Assembly: GCF_025813715.1 (NCBI RefSeq)
Contig: NZ_CP107532.1
Span: 806,001-870,000 of the forward strand
DNA: 64,000 nucleotides
Source: Methylobacterium sp. FF17
GTDB taxonomy: Bacteria; Pseudomonadota; Alphaproteobacteria; Rhizobiales; Beijerinckiaceae
Reading direction: 5' to 3'
Both the position numbers and the translations under genes were made by a program. The notes below the pieces were generated by a model. That model was not told the origin of the DNA and did not search any database. It saw only the letters and a program-made list of their open reading frames with translations. Within the stretch, counting starts at the first letter, position 1. The number at the start of each line of letters is the position of its first letter. Below, piece after piece: positions 26,368 through 40,859 of this stretch.

Positions 26368-26867
26368 TCGCGCCGCAGCCCCTCGCCGTGACCGTCAACG
26401 GATCCCCGGTCCGGCGCTTCGTGGAGCCGCGCCTGTCACTGGCCGATTTCCTGCGGGGCGACCTCGGCCTCACCGGCACACATCTCGGCTGCGAGAGCGG
26501 CGCCTGCGGCGCCTGCATCGTCAACCTCGACGGGCAGCCGGTCCATGCCTGCCTCATGCTCGCGGTGCAGGTGGATGGGATGCGGGTCGATACCATCGAG
26601 GGCCTGTCGGATGCCGGCGTCCTCGCCGATCTGCAGGCCGCGTTCCATGCGCGCAACGCACTGCAATGTGGGTTCTGCAGCCCCGGCATCCTGGTGGTCG
26701 CGCACGATTGCCTCGCGAGCTGGGACGCATCCGGCACGGTCCCGTCCCGGGAGGCGATCCGCGACGCGCTGTCGGGGAATTACTGCCGGTGCACCGGCTA
26801 CGAGGCCATCGTCGACGCCATCGAGAGTACGGCCAGGGCCCGCCGCAACAGGGGGGTGGCGGCATGA
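26364..26867 (+). CDS. Molybdenum hydroxylase, 2Fe-2S small subunit (CoxS-like)
   Basis: 167-residue iron-sulfur subunit. The first cluster is plant-ferredoxin type, with Cys in LGCESGACGACIVNLDG and a fourth at VHAC. The second is helical, QCGFCSPGILV and GNYCRCTGYE. It carries electrons from the molybdenum centre to FAD. ATGA overlaps on both sides tie its expression to the neighbouring subunits. The N-terminus (about 1-85) is the ubiquitin-like ferredoxin fold and 90-160 the four-helix domain. Confidence 0.97.
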   Translation: MIAPQPLAVTVNGSPVRRFVEPRLSLADFLRGDLGLTGTHLGCESGACGACIVNLDGQPVHACLMLAVQVDGMRVDTIEGLSDAGVLADLQAAFHARNALQCGFCSPGILVVAHDCLASWDASGTVPSREAIRDALSGNYCRCTGYEAIVDAIESTARARRNRGVAA

Positions 26868-29230
26868 GTGCCGTGGCCGACAGCCCGGGTGCGGGCCGCT
26901 ACATCGGGCGTGGCCTGCCGCGCCCCGGCGCGAAACGTCTGCTCGCTGGACGGGGCCGCTACACGGACGACGTGGTGCTGCCCCGCATGCTCCACGCAGC
27001 CTTCCTGCGCAGCCCCTACGCTCATGCCCGGCTCGGTGCCATCGACGTGTCCGCCGCAGCCGTGATGCCGGGTGTCCACCGGGTGCTGACCGGTGCGGAC
27101 TTCGCGCTCCTCTGCACACCCTGGGTCGGCACGCTCAGCCACTTCAAGGGACTGCGCTCGGCGCCCCAGCGCCCCCTGCCCACCGACAAGGTGGTCTGGG
27201 CCGGCCAGCCGGTGGTGATGGTCATCGCCGAGACCCGCGCCGAGGCCGAGGATGCCCTTGAGGTGATCGAGATCGACTTCGAGGAACGCGAGCCGATCGT
27301 GGACCTCGACGCCGCCCGCGCACCCGATGCCCCCCGCATCGACGCGGACGCACCCGACAACGTCCTGTTCCGCACCCGCATCGAGGCTGGCTCGGTCGCC
27401 GACGCCTTTGCGGAGGCTGAGATCGTCTCCGTGGACCTACGCTTCGGCCGTCACACCGCGGTGACGATGGAGCCGCGCGCGGTGCTCGCCGATTTCGACC
27501 CGAGCGAGCAGCGTCTCACGGTTCATCAATCGACGCAGACGCCCTACCAGTTCCAGGATCTCTACGCCCGCCATTTCGGCCTCTCGGAGGCCCGCGTGCG
27601 GGTGATCGCCCCGGATGTCGGCGGCTCCTTCGGGATGAAGCTGCACCTCTACCACGAGGACATGGCGGTGGTGGGCGCGAGCCTGCTCCTGAAGCGGCCG
27701 GTGAAGTTCACCGCAGACCGGATGGAGGCCTTCGCCAGCGACATCCACGCCCGCGACCACCGCGTGCGCGCCCGGCTCGCGGTGGGGCCGGACGGCATCC
27801 TCAGGGCGATCGAAGTGGACGACGTGACGGGCGTCGGCCCGTTCTCGGCCTATCCGCGCACGAGCGCGGTGGAGGGCAATCAGGTCGTGCGCCTGATCGG
27901 CGCGCCGTATCGGCTGACCGAATACCGCGCCGACCTGACGGTGGTGGCCCAGAACAAGGTGCAGATGAGCCAGTACCGGGCGGTCGGCCATCCGATCGCC
28001 TGCGCGGTGACGGAACGCCTCGTGGACCTCGCGGCCGACCGGCTCGGCCTCGATCCGTTCGAGATCCGGCGGCGCAACTACGTGACCGACGACATGTACC
28101 CGCACACCACCCCGAGCGGGTACCGGTTCGAGAAGCTCTCCCTCGCCACCTGCCTGGAGAAGCTCCACGACCTGATGGACTATCCGGGCCTGCGTGCGGA
28201 GCAGGCCGCGTTACGCGAACGGGGTATCCACCGCGGCATCGGCATCGCCACCTACGTGGAGATCACCAACCCGACGCCGGCGTTCTACGGGGTCGGGGGG
28301 GCCCACATCTCGGCGCAGGACGGATGCGTCCTTAAGCTGACGCCCGCCGGCGAGGTGAGTTGCGCGATCAGCATCACCGAACAGGGCCAGGGCAGCGAGG
28401 CGATCATCGGCCAGATCGTCGCCGAAGGCCTCGGCGTCGACCGCGATCACGTCCGGGTTCTGACCGGCGACACCGAAACCACGCCCTCCGGCGGGGCGAC
28501 CTGGGCCTGCCGGGGCGCCGGTATCGGCGGCGAGACGGCCCTCCAGGCGAGCCGCAAGCTGAAGGGTCGTATCCTGGAGATCGCCGCCGCGATCCTGCAG
28601 GCGGAGCCCGGCACCCTCGACATCCGCGACGACGCGGTGACGGACGCGGACGGCACGCCCCGCATGACCCTGCGGGAGGTCGCCAACCTCGCCTATTACC
28701 GCTCGGACCTGCTGCCGCCGGACGTCTCCCCGGCCCTGACGGTGGCGCACCACTTCGCGCCGCGCGGCTATCCGTTCGCCTTCACCAACGGCATCCATGG
28801 CAGCCTCGTCGAGGTCGACGTCGAGACCGGCTTCGTGACGATCCTGAAGCACTGGGTCGTGGAGGATTGCGGGCGCGTCATCAACCCGCTCCTCGTCGAC
28901 GAGCAGATCCGCGGTGGCGTGGTGCAGGGGCTCGGGGCGGCCTTCTACGAGGAGTGCCGCTACAGCGAAACGGGCCAGCTCCTGAATGGGTCGATGGGCG
29001 ATTACCTCGTGCCGATGGCCTGCGAGATGCCCGACATCGTGATCGCCCATGTGGAGACGCCGACCCTCGACACCGAACTGGGTGCCAAGGGCTGCGGCGA
29101 GGCGGGCACCGCCGCCTCCAGCGGCGCGGCCCTGAACGCGGTCAACGACGCCCTTCGTCCCCTCGGCGCCGGCATCTCACAGCTTCCCATGACGCCCGAA
29201 CGCATCCTGAGGGCGCTCGACGTGATCTGA
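26864..29230 (+). CDS. Molybdenum hydroxylase, molybdopterin-binding large subunit (CoxL/XdhC-like)
   Basis: Catalytic subunit, 788 residues. N-terminus IGRGLPRPGAKRLLAGRGRY is typical. The substrate loop reads QYRAVGHP at about 370-377; aerobic CO dehydrogenase has CSFR there, and form II relatives have YRGAGR. GCGEAGT at about 743-749 holds the catalytic Glu (E746) that acts as base in xanthine-oxidase-family enzymes. Molybdopterin cytosine dinucleotide contacts are suggested by GGSFGMK and ITEQGQGSE. It probably hydroxylates a heterocycle or aldehyde with water-derived oxygen. Followed by a binding protein and importer on the same strand. Confidence 0.96.
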   Translation: MSAVADSPGAGRYIGRGLPRPGAKRLLAGRGRYTDDVVLPRMLHAAFLRSPYAHARLGAIDVSAAAVMPGVHRVLTGADFALLCTPWVGTLSHFKGLRSAPQRPLPTDKVVWAGQPVVMVIAETRAEAEDALEVIEIDFEEREPIVDLDAARAPDAPRIDADAPDNVLFRTRIEAGSVADAFAEAEIVSVDLRFGRHTAVTMEPRAVLADFDPSEQRLTVHQSTQTPYQFQDLYARHFGLSEARVRVIAPDVGGSFGMKLHLYHEDMAVVGASLLLKRPVKFTADRMEAFASDIHARDHRVRARLAVGPDGILRAIEVDDVTGVGPFSAYPRTSAVEGNQVVRLIGAPYRLTEYRADLTVVAQNKVQMSQYRAVGHPIACAVTERLVDLAADRLGLDPFEIRRRNYVTDDMYPHTTPSGYRFEKLSLATCLEKLHDLMDYPGLRAEQAALRERGIHRGIGIATYVEITNPTPAFYGVGGAHISAQDGCVLKLTPAGEVSCAISITEQGQGSEAIIGQIVAEGLGVDRDHVRVLTGDTETTPSGGATWACRGAGIGGETALQASRKLKGRILEIAAAILQAEPGTLDIRDDAVTDADGTPRMTLREVANLAYYRSDLLPPDVSPALTVAHHFAPRGYPFAFTNGIHGSLVEVDVETGFVTILKHWVVEDCGRVINPLLVDEQIRGGVVQGLGAAFYEECRYSETGQLLNGSMGDYLVPMACEMPDIVIAHVETPTLDTELGAKGCGEAGTAASSGAALNAVNDALRPLGAGISQLPMTPERILRALDVI

Positions 29231-29296
29231 TCCATCCCACCCGGATTTCGCGACGCGGGCCACCTTCACGAGCCCGCGCGACGACAGGAGGAAACC

Positions 29297-30544
29297 ATGA
29301 TCGAACAGGGATCGCGACACGGCTCCGTCTCCCGCCGGACGCTGGTGCGTGGGCTGGCCGCCACGGGCACGCTCGCGGGCATCGGGATGCCCTTCGTCGC
29401 GCGCGCCGCTGAGGCGATCCGGATCGGTTTCCCGACGCCGGTCACCGGCCCGTTCGGCGCCGAGGCCAAAGATCAGATCCGCTCGGCCGAACTCGCCGTG
29501 AAGCAGTTCAACGAGGCCGGCGGCTTGAACGGCCGGATGGCCGAACTCCTGGTCCGTGACGACAAGCTCAACCCCGGCGAGGCCGCGACCCGGACGCTGG
29601 AACTCATCGAAAAAGACAAAGCACACTTCATCGTCGGTGCCTTGTCGAGCGCGGTTCAGCTCTCGGTCAACGAGATCACCCGTTCGCGAAAGGTCCTCTA
29701 CGTGTCGATCAGCCAGTCCGACACGATCAACGAGGCCAGGGATTTCAGCCGCTACACCTTCCACGAGGCGCTGAACCCGCACATGACCACGGCGGCCGTG
29801 GCGAAACATGCCTTCAAGAAGGGGACCCGGGTGGCGTACCTCGCCGCCGACTACGCCTATGGCCACGAGATGCTGCGCGGATTCAAGCGCGCGGCGGCCG
29901 CCATCGGCGCCGAGACGGCGGGCGAGATCCTGCACCCGTTCGGCGCGCCCGATTACTCGACCTTCATGCCGCGCCTGCGCTCCATGCGCCCCGACATCCT
30001 GTGCATCTGCAATTTCGGGCGCGACCAGGCCAACAGCATCAAGCAGGCGAATGATTTCGGGCTGAAGAAGGCAGCCCGGATCGTGGTGCCGGTGCTGCTG
30101 CACAACCAGCGCCTCGCGGGCGGGGCCGACGCCTTCGAGGGCGTGGTGGGCGCGAGCAACTATTACTGGCGCCTCGAGGAGACCGTTCCCTCGGCGAAAG
30201 CCTTCAACGACGCGTTCCGGGCGGCCTACGCCAACGCGGTCCCGACGGATTACGGCGCCTACGGCTACACGGCCGTCCGCTCCCTGCTGATGGCCGTGAA
30301 GGCGGCCGGCGACACCGATACGGACAAGGTCGTCGCGGCCCTCGAAGGCCTGACCTACGACGTGGCCAAGGGGCCGGAGCGCTACCGCGCCTGCGACCAC
30401 CAGGCGATCCAGTCCGTGCTCATCACGGAATCGAAGAAGAAGTCGGAGATGCAGGGCGAGGCGGACCTGTTCCGCATCCTGGAGGCCGAGGCCGGCTCCG
30501 AGGCCGCGCTGCGCACCTGCGACGAACTCGGCCACCGCGCCTGA
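29297..30544 (+). CDS. ABC transporter substrate-binding protein, branched-chain amino acid type
   Basis: 415-residue periplasmic binding protein of the LivJ/HAAT class. The N-terminus has twin arginines before a hydrophobic stretch (SRRTLVRGLAATGTLAGIG, cleavage near ARAAEA), so Tat export is likely. The mature start IRIGFPTPVTGPFGAEAKDQ is typical. AGGAGG lies seven bases before the ATG. Members of this class bind amino acids, amides, urea or aromatic compounds; position between a molybdenum hydroxylase and the permeases suggests it binds that enzyme's substrate. Confidence 0.95.
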   Translation: MIEQGSRHGSVSRRTLVRGLAATGTLAGIGMPFVARAAEAIRIGFPTPVTGPFGAEAKDQIRSAELAVKQFNEAGGLNGRMAELLVRDDKLNPGEAATRTLELIEKDKAHFIVGALSSAVQLSVNEITRSRKVLYVSISQSDTINEARDFSRYTFHEALNPHMTTAAVAKHAFKKGTRVAYLAADYAYGHEMLRGFKRAAAAIGAETAGEILHPFGAPDYSTFMPRLRSMRPDILCICNFGRDQANSIKQANDFGLKKAARIVVPVLLHNQRLAGGADAFEGVVGASNYYWRLEETVPSAKAFNDAFRAAYANAVPTDYGAYGYTAVRSLLMAVKAAGDTDTDKVVAALEGLTYDVAKGPERYRACDHQAIQSVLITESKKKSEMQGEADLFRILEAEAGSEAALRTCDELGHRA

Positions 30545-30571
30545 CCGGGTGCCCATGAGCAGGATCCGGCC

Positions 30572-31462
30572 ATGACCCTCGCCTCCCTGGACCTCGAACT
30601 GATCGCGATGCAGCTGTTCTCGGGCGTGGCGCTCGGCGCCGTGTTCGTGATGCTGGCGCTCGGCCTGTCGATCATCTTCGGCATGCTCGGCATCGTGAAC
30701 TTCGCCCACGGCAACTTCTTCATGGTCGGCGCCTACGCGGGCGTCTTCGTCATGGAGCGCACGGGCAGCTTCTGGGCGGCCCTGCTGGTCGGCCCGCTGA
30801 TGGTCGGGGCGCTCGGCCTCCTGATCCAGCGGTATCTGATCCGCCCGCTGGCCGGCCGCTCGCCGGACGATCCCCTGCTGCTCACCTTCGGCCTCGGCTA
30901 CGTGCTGGTGGAGGGCGTGCGCATCCTGTTCGGCTCGGACGGCCTGCCCTTCGCGACCCCGGAGGAACTGTCCGGCGTGGCCGATCTCGGGATCGGCTAC
31001 TTCCCGATCTACCGGCTCTTCGTCGTGGGGGTGGTGGCGCTGGTGCTCGCGGCTCTCTGGTACGGGCTGGAGCGGACGCGGCTCGGGCTGATCGTGCGGG
31101 CCGGGGCCCGCGACCCGGAAATCCTGCGGGTCCTCGGCGTCGACATCCAGCGGCTCTGGCTCTGGGTCTTCGGCCTCGGGATCGCCCTCGCGGCCCTCGG
31201 CGGCGTCCTCGCCGCGCCGATGCGCTCCGTCAATCCGGAGATGGGCACCCTGGTGCTCGGCGAAGCCTTCGCCGTCACGGTGATCGGCGGGATGGGCTCG
31301 CTGATGGGATCGGTCGTCGCCGGCCTCCTTGTCGGAATCGTGGTCTCCATGACCGCGCTGGTCGCCCCCGAGATGGCCAGCATCGCGATGTTCGCCTTCA
31401 TGGCCCTGGTTCTGCTGATCCGGCCGCAAGGCCTGTTCGGCAAGCCCGGCCTCGGCGTCTGA
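30572..31462 (+). CDS. Branched-chain-type ABC transporter permease, LivH family
   Basis: 296-residue membrane protein with about eight hydrophobic helices. Family hallmarks are MLGIVNFAHGNFFMVGAY near the N-terminus, the cytoplasmic loop EILRVLGVDIQRLWLW contacting the ATPase, and GGMGSLMGSVVAGLLVG near the C-terminus. It pairs with the LivM-type subunit 12 bases downstream to form the inner-membrane channel. The gene is 27 bases after the binding protein gene. Confidence 0.96.
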   Translation: MTLASLDLELIAMQLFSGVALGAVFVMLALGLSIIFGMLGIVNFAHGNFFMVGAYAGVFVMERTGSFWAALLVGPLMVGALGLLIQRYLIRPLAGRSPDDPLLLTFGLGYVLVEGVRILFGSDGLPFATPEELSGVADLGIGYFPIYRLFVVGVVALVLAALWYGLERTRLGLIVRAGARDPEILRVLGVDIQRLWLWVFGLGIALAALGGVLAAPMRSVNPEMGTLVLGEAFAVTVIGGMGSLMGSVVAGLLVGIVVSMTALVAPEMASIAMFAFMALVLLIRPQGLFGKPGLGV

Positions 31463-31474
31463 GGGAGGCCGGAC

Positions 31475-32494
31475 ATGCAGACCCTCGACCAGACCGTCGT
31501 CGTTGCATCCCCGGGCGCGGCCGAGCCGCGCCGCACGCCCCTCGCCCTCGAGGGCGCCTCGCGCTGGCGGGCACCGCTCTCGATCCTCGCGCTCGTGACC
31601 CTGCCGTTCCTGCTCCCCTCGCAGGCGCTCGCCGTCAACGTGCTGATCTACGGGCTCTACGCCGTCGGCTACAACCTGCTCTACGGCTATACCGGCCTGC
31701 TCTCCTTCGGACACGCGGCCTTCTTCGGCACCGGCGCCTACGTCACCGGGATCGCCATCGGCGCCTACGGCCTGCATCCGCTCCTGGCGATGGGTCTCGG
31801 CATCGTCACGGCCAGCGGATTGGCCCTGGCGGTCGGAACGGTCTCGATCCGCTCGCGCGGCATCTACTTCGCCATGGTGACCCTGGCGCTCGCCCAGCTT
31901 GTCTACTACGCGGCGCTCCAGGCCTCGTCGTGGACCGGCGGCGAGAACGGCCTGCGCGGCTTCACGGTCTCGACCATCGGCCTCGGCCCCGTCTCGCTCG
32001 ACATCCTCGACCCGCAGGTCAAATACCTCTTCGTCCTCGCCTTCGTGGGCGTGGCCTTGGCGCTGATCTCGCGCATCCTGGCCTCGCCCTTCGGCGCGGC
32101 CATCGAGGCGATCCGGGAGAACGAGACCCGCGCCCGCGCCTGCGGCTTCGACGTGGAGCGCTCGAAGCTCCTGGCCTTCGTGCTCTCCGGCCTCTTCTGT
32201 GGCCTGAGCGGCGCGCTCTCGGCGATCCACCTCTCGATCGTGCCCCTCGACAGCCTCGCCTATCACACCTCCGGCATGGCGGTGGTGATGACGCTGGTCG
32301 GCGGCGCCGGGACCTTTTTCGGGCCCTTCGTCGGTGCCCTGGTGGTGCTCGTGCTGGAGGATGTGTTCAGCCTCTGGACGCCACACTGGCAGCTCGCCCT
32401 CGGGACCGTGTTCATCCTGTTCGTGCTCTTCCTGCCCCGTGGCCTCTGGGGCTCGGCCCTGGCGCGGCTCTCCTCCCGCCGGGGGCACTCATGA
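31475..32494 (+). CDS. Branched-chain-type ABC transporter permease, LivM family
   Basis: 339-residue membrane protein. After a polar N-terminus of about 30 residues come eight or more helices with the LivM signatures YNLLYGYTGLLSFGHAAFFG and the ATPase-contact loop AIEAIRENETRARACGFDVE, then VGGAGTFFGPFVGA. It overlaps the ATPase gene by four bases. Part of a full importer encoded without interruption from 29297 to 33961. Confidence 0.96.
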   Translation: MQTLDQTVVVASPGAAEPRRTPLALEGASRWRAPLSILALVTLPFLLPSQALAVNVLIYGLYAVGYNLLYGYTGLLSFGHAAFFGTGAYVTGIAIGAYGLHPLLAMGLGIVTASGLALAVGTVSIRSRGIYFAMVTLALAQLVYYAALQASSWTGGENGLRGFTVSTIGLGPVSLDILDPQVKYLFVLAFVGVALALISRILASPFGAAIEAIRENETRARACGFDVERSKLLAFVLSGLFCGLSGALSAIHLSIVPLDSLAYHTSGMAVVMTLVGGAGTFFGPFVGALVVLVLEDVFSLWTPHWQLALGTVFILFVLFLPRGLWGSALARLSSRRGHS

Positions 32495-33264
32495 ATCCGG
32501 GTCCGCAAGCTCCGATCCTCGAAGTCGAGGCGCTCGGTCGACGCTTCGGCGCCTTCACCGCCCTCGAGGATGTCAGCGCCGTCTTCGGCAAGGAGCGCAT
32601 CACCGCCATCATCGGCCCGAACGGGGCCGGCAAGAGCACCCTGTTCAACCTGCTCTCGGGCGCCCTTGCGCCGACGGCGGGCCGCCTCCGCTTCGGCGGC
32701 CGCGACATGACGCGGGTGCCCCAGGCCCGCTTCGCCCATCTCGGCATCGCGCGTTCCTACCAGATCACCAACGTCTTCCCGCGCCTCACCGCGCACGAGA
32801 ACCTGCGCACGGCAATGCAGGCGCGGACGCGCCGCTACGATTTCTGGAGCCGGCGCGACGCCCTCGCGGGCCTGGCCGAACGGGCGGACGCGCTGCTCGC
32901 CGATATCGGCCTCGCGAACCGCCGCGACCGCCCCGCCGCCGCCCTCGCCCATGGCGAGCAGCGCGCCCTGGAGATCGGCATCGCGCTGGCGAGCGACCCG
33001 AAGCTCCTGCTCCTCGACGAGCCCACCGCCGGGATGGGCCCCGAGGAGACGAAGGAGATGGTCGCCCTCCTGCGGCGCCTGGGCGAGACGCGCACGATCC
33101 TGCTCGTGGAGCACAAGATGAAGATGATCCTCGGTCTCTCCGAGCGGATCCTCGTGCTGCATCACGGCCGGCTCATCGCCGACGGCAGCCCCGCCGAGAT
33201 CCAGGCCGACCGCGAGGTACGCCGCGTCTATCTCGGCCAGAGCAGCGGGTACGGGCATGCTTGA
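32491..33264 (+). CDS. ABC transporter ATP-binding protein, LivG family
   Basis: 257-residue ATPase. Walker A GPNGAGKST, Q-loop region RSYQITNVFPRLTAHENL typical of LivG, a signature region that reads AALAHGEQRALEIG where most ABC proteins have LSGGQ (LivG proteins usually read LSHGEQR, so this is close), Walker B LLLLDEPTAGMG and switch His in VEHKM. Start ATG overlaps the previous stop; the end overlaps the next gene by eight bases. Confidence 0.96.
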   Translation: MNPGPQAPILEVEALGRRFGAFTALEDVSAVFGKERITAIIGPNGAGKSTLFNLLSGALAPTAGRLRFGGRDMTRVPQARFAHLGIARSYQITNVFPRLTAHENLRTAMQARTRRYDFWSRRDALAGLAERADALLADIGLANRRDRPAAALAHGEQRALEIGIALASDPKLLLLDEPTAGMGPEETKEMVALLRRLGETRTILLVEHKMKMILGLSERILVLHHGRLIADGSPAEIQADREVRRVYLGQSSGYGHA

Positions 33265-33961
33265 GATCCGGGGCCTCGACGCGTGGTACGGCCCGAGCCA
33301 CGTCCTGCACGGCCTCTCCCTCGATGTCCGCGCGGGAGAGATCCTGGCCCTGGTCGGCCGCAACGGCGCGGGCAAGACCACGACCATGAAGGCCGTGATG
33401 GGCCTGATCCCGAAGGTCGGGGGCAGCGTGCGCTTCCTCGGCACGGAGCTGCTCGGCCGCCCGGCCCATGCGCGCTTTCCCTCGGGCCTCGCCTACGTTC
33501 CGGAGGACCGGCGCATCGTCCCGGGGCTGACCGTGCGGGAGAACCTGAAGCTCGGCCTCCTGCGGGCCCCGAAGACGATCAAGGAGGGCGTGGCGATCGC
33601 CGAGATCGCCGAGACCTTCCCGCGGCTGGCCGAGCGCCTCGACCAGGTCGCGGTGACGATGTCGGGCGGCGAGCAGCAGATGCTCGCCATCGCGCGCGCG
33701 ATGATCGCGCGCCCCAAGCTCATCCTGCTCGACGAGCCCTCGGAGGGCATCATGCCGGTGCTGGTCGAGGAGATGGGCCGCCTGTTCGTATCCCTGCGCG
33801 CCCGGGGCGTCACGCTGCTCCTCGTCGAGCAGAACGTCGAGTGGGCCCTCAACCTCGCCGACCGCGCCGTCATCATCGACCAGGGCGCGGTCGTGCACGA
33901 GAGTTCGGCCGCCGCCCTGCGCGCCGACACCGAGATTCAGGATCGCTACTGCGCGGTCTGA
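33257..33961 (+). CDS. ABC transporter ATP-binding protein, LivF family
   Basis: 234-residue ATPase. Walker A GRNGAGKTT, Q-loop PEDRRIVPGLTVREN typical of LivF, signature MSGGEQQMLAIARA, Walker B LILLDEPSEGI and VEQNVEWAL at the switch. It completes the five-component importer. A CoxG-like gene follows after 75 bases, which links importer and hydroxylase into one unit. Confidence 0.96.
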   Translation: MLEIRGLDAWYGPSHVLHGLSLDVRAGEILALVGRNGAGKTTTMKAVMGLIPKVGGSVRFLGTELLGRPAHARFPSGLAYVPEDRRIVPGLTVRENLKLGLLRAPKTIKEGVAIAEIAETFPRLAERLDQVAVTMSGGEQQMLAIARAMIARPKLILLDEPSEGIMPVLVEEMGRLFVSLRARGVTLLLVEQNVEWALNLADRAVIIDQGAVVHESSAAALRADTEIQDRYCAV

Positions 33962-34036
33962 GCGACCGTGCGGCACATCGCAGAGGCCGGAGCGCGCGGA
34001 CCGCGGGCGCGACGTGTGCCAGCAGGGGAGGAACAC

Positions 34037-34510
34037 ATGGACATCACCGGCGAGTACAGGATCACGGCGCCCCGCGAGGCCGTCTGGGCCGCTCTCAACG
34101 ACCCGGCGGTGCTGGCGCTCTGCATTCCCGGGTGCAAGGAACTCACCCGGGCCTCGCCCGAGGAACTCGCAGCCAAGGTCGCCCTGAAGGTCGGCCCGGT
34201 CTCGGCCACCTTCGCCGGCACGGTCCGCCTGGAGGATATCCGGGCCCCCGAGGGCTACACCCTAGTCGGCCAGGGCAATGGCGGCATGGCCGGCTTCGCC
34301 AAGGGGCGCGCCGTGGTGAACCTCGCGGAGGATGGCCCGGACACCATCCTGCGCTACGAGGCGAAGGCCGAGATCGGGGGCAAGATCGCGTCCCTCGGCG
34401 GTCGCCTGATCCAGGCCACCTCCCGCAAGCTCGCCGACGAATTCTTCGGCAAGTTCGCCAACCGCCTCGGCGTGCCCGACCCCGAGCCCGTAGCCCCTGC
34501 CCTTTCCTGA
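34037..34510 (+). CDS. CoxG-like SRPBCC protein (carbon monoxide dehydrogenase subunit G family)
   Basis: 157-residue protein of the START/SRPBCC fold: begins MDITGEYRITAPREAVWAAL, with NDPAVLALCIPGCKEL and VGPVSATFAGTVRLEDI, all CoxG signatures. In aerobic CO dehydrogenase CoxG helps recruit the enzyme to the membrane; CoxG homologues accompany many other molybdenum hydroxylases. ATG 34037 was chosen because AGGGGAGG lies just upstream. This is the last gene of the TetR-divergent operon. Confidence 0.94.
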   Translation: MDITGEYRITAPREAVWAALNDPAVLALCIPGCKELTRASPEELAAKVALKVGPVSATFAGTVRLEDIRAPEGYTLVGQGNGGMAGFAKGRAVVNLAEDGPDTILRYEAKAEIGGKIASLGGRLIQATSRKLADEFFGKFANRLGVPDPEPVAPALS

Positions 34511-35045
34511 TACGGGTGTGGCGACGACCCGTCGAAGGCGCGTCGCCGTCGATTCGCCGGTTCGCGGATTCGCGGATTTGGTGGAGCGGGACACGAAACA
34601 GCCGTGCCCACCGCAATCCACCAACTCATCGGCGGGCCGGTGCCAGGCACCGGCCTGCGCACCGCCCTCGCCGAGAACCCCGCCACCAGCAAGGAGACCG
34701 GCCGGAGCCGCCGTGCCGACGGCACGCATTCCCCGGCCTGGACTTCGAGCCAGGACCGAGCCCCATAAGTTGCTGTTCACGGAATCGTGCCAAAAAATAG
34801 AACTTAGAGTAGTTTTCTCTTTTTGCGTCGCAAAATTTTTTGACCAAGATATCCGTGAGTAGCGGTGGCTGTTCTCGGTACCCCTAATTCGCTCGCTTTT
34901 GCCCGTTCAAGCGATTATGTCGCGGCTCAACCTGAGGCCCGGTTCGGAGGTAGTTCAAAATCCGATGCCGTCTTGAGGTTGCAGAGTTACGGGGCCGCCA
35001 GCCGGATTGTCCGGTCTCAGGCCCTTGCGCCGAAGGTATTCCCGA
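34511..35045. other. Intergenic stretch with an AT-rich island
   Basis: About 530 bases. A possible dehydrogenase gene remnant lies at 34604-34768. From about 34785 to 34860 the sequence is strikingly AT-rich for this genome (runs of A and T), probably the promoter region of the giant kinase gene. No complete gene seen. Confidence 0.45.
34604..34768 (+). pseudogene. Possible N-terminal remnant of an aldehyde dehydrogenase (MmsA-like)
   Basis: A 54-codon frame starting at GTG reads AIHQLIGGPVPGT..., then R.A..ENPAT..ETGRS. This has the order and spacing of the first 40 residues of methylmalonate-semialdehyde-type dehydrogenases (HLI.G..V.G...R...V.NPAT.E..G). After that the similarity stops and the frame ends. 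It may be a scar of a deleted gene next to the operon. The match is short and judged by eye. Confidence 0.3.

Positions 35046-40855
<5,810 letters not shown>

Positions 40856-40859
<4 letters not shown>

Noticed and set aside
26864..29230. Aerobic carbon monoxide dehydrogenase (form I CoxL)
   Set aside because: The diagnostic CSFR loop is missing; the protein reads QYRAVGHP. CO oxidation is not supported.
29177..32488. Minus-strand open frame of over 1000 codons
   Set aside because: It lies opposite livK-livH-livM, whose products are unmistakable. Low-complexity Glu/Gln/His/Arg composition is typical of antisense GC-rich frames.
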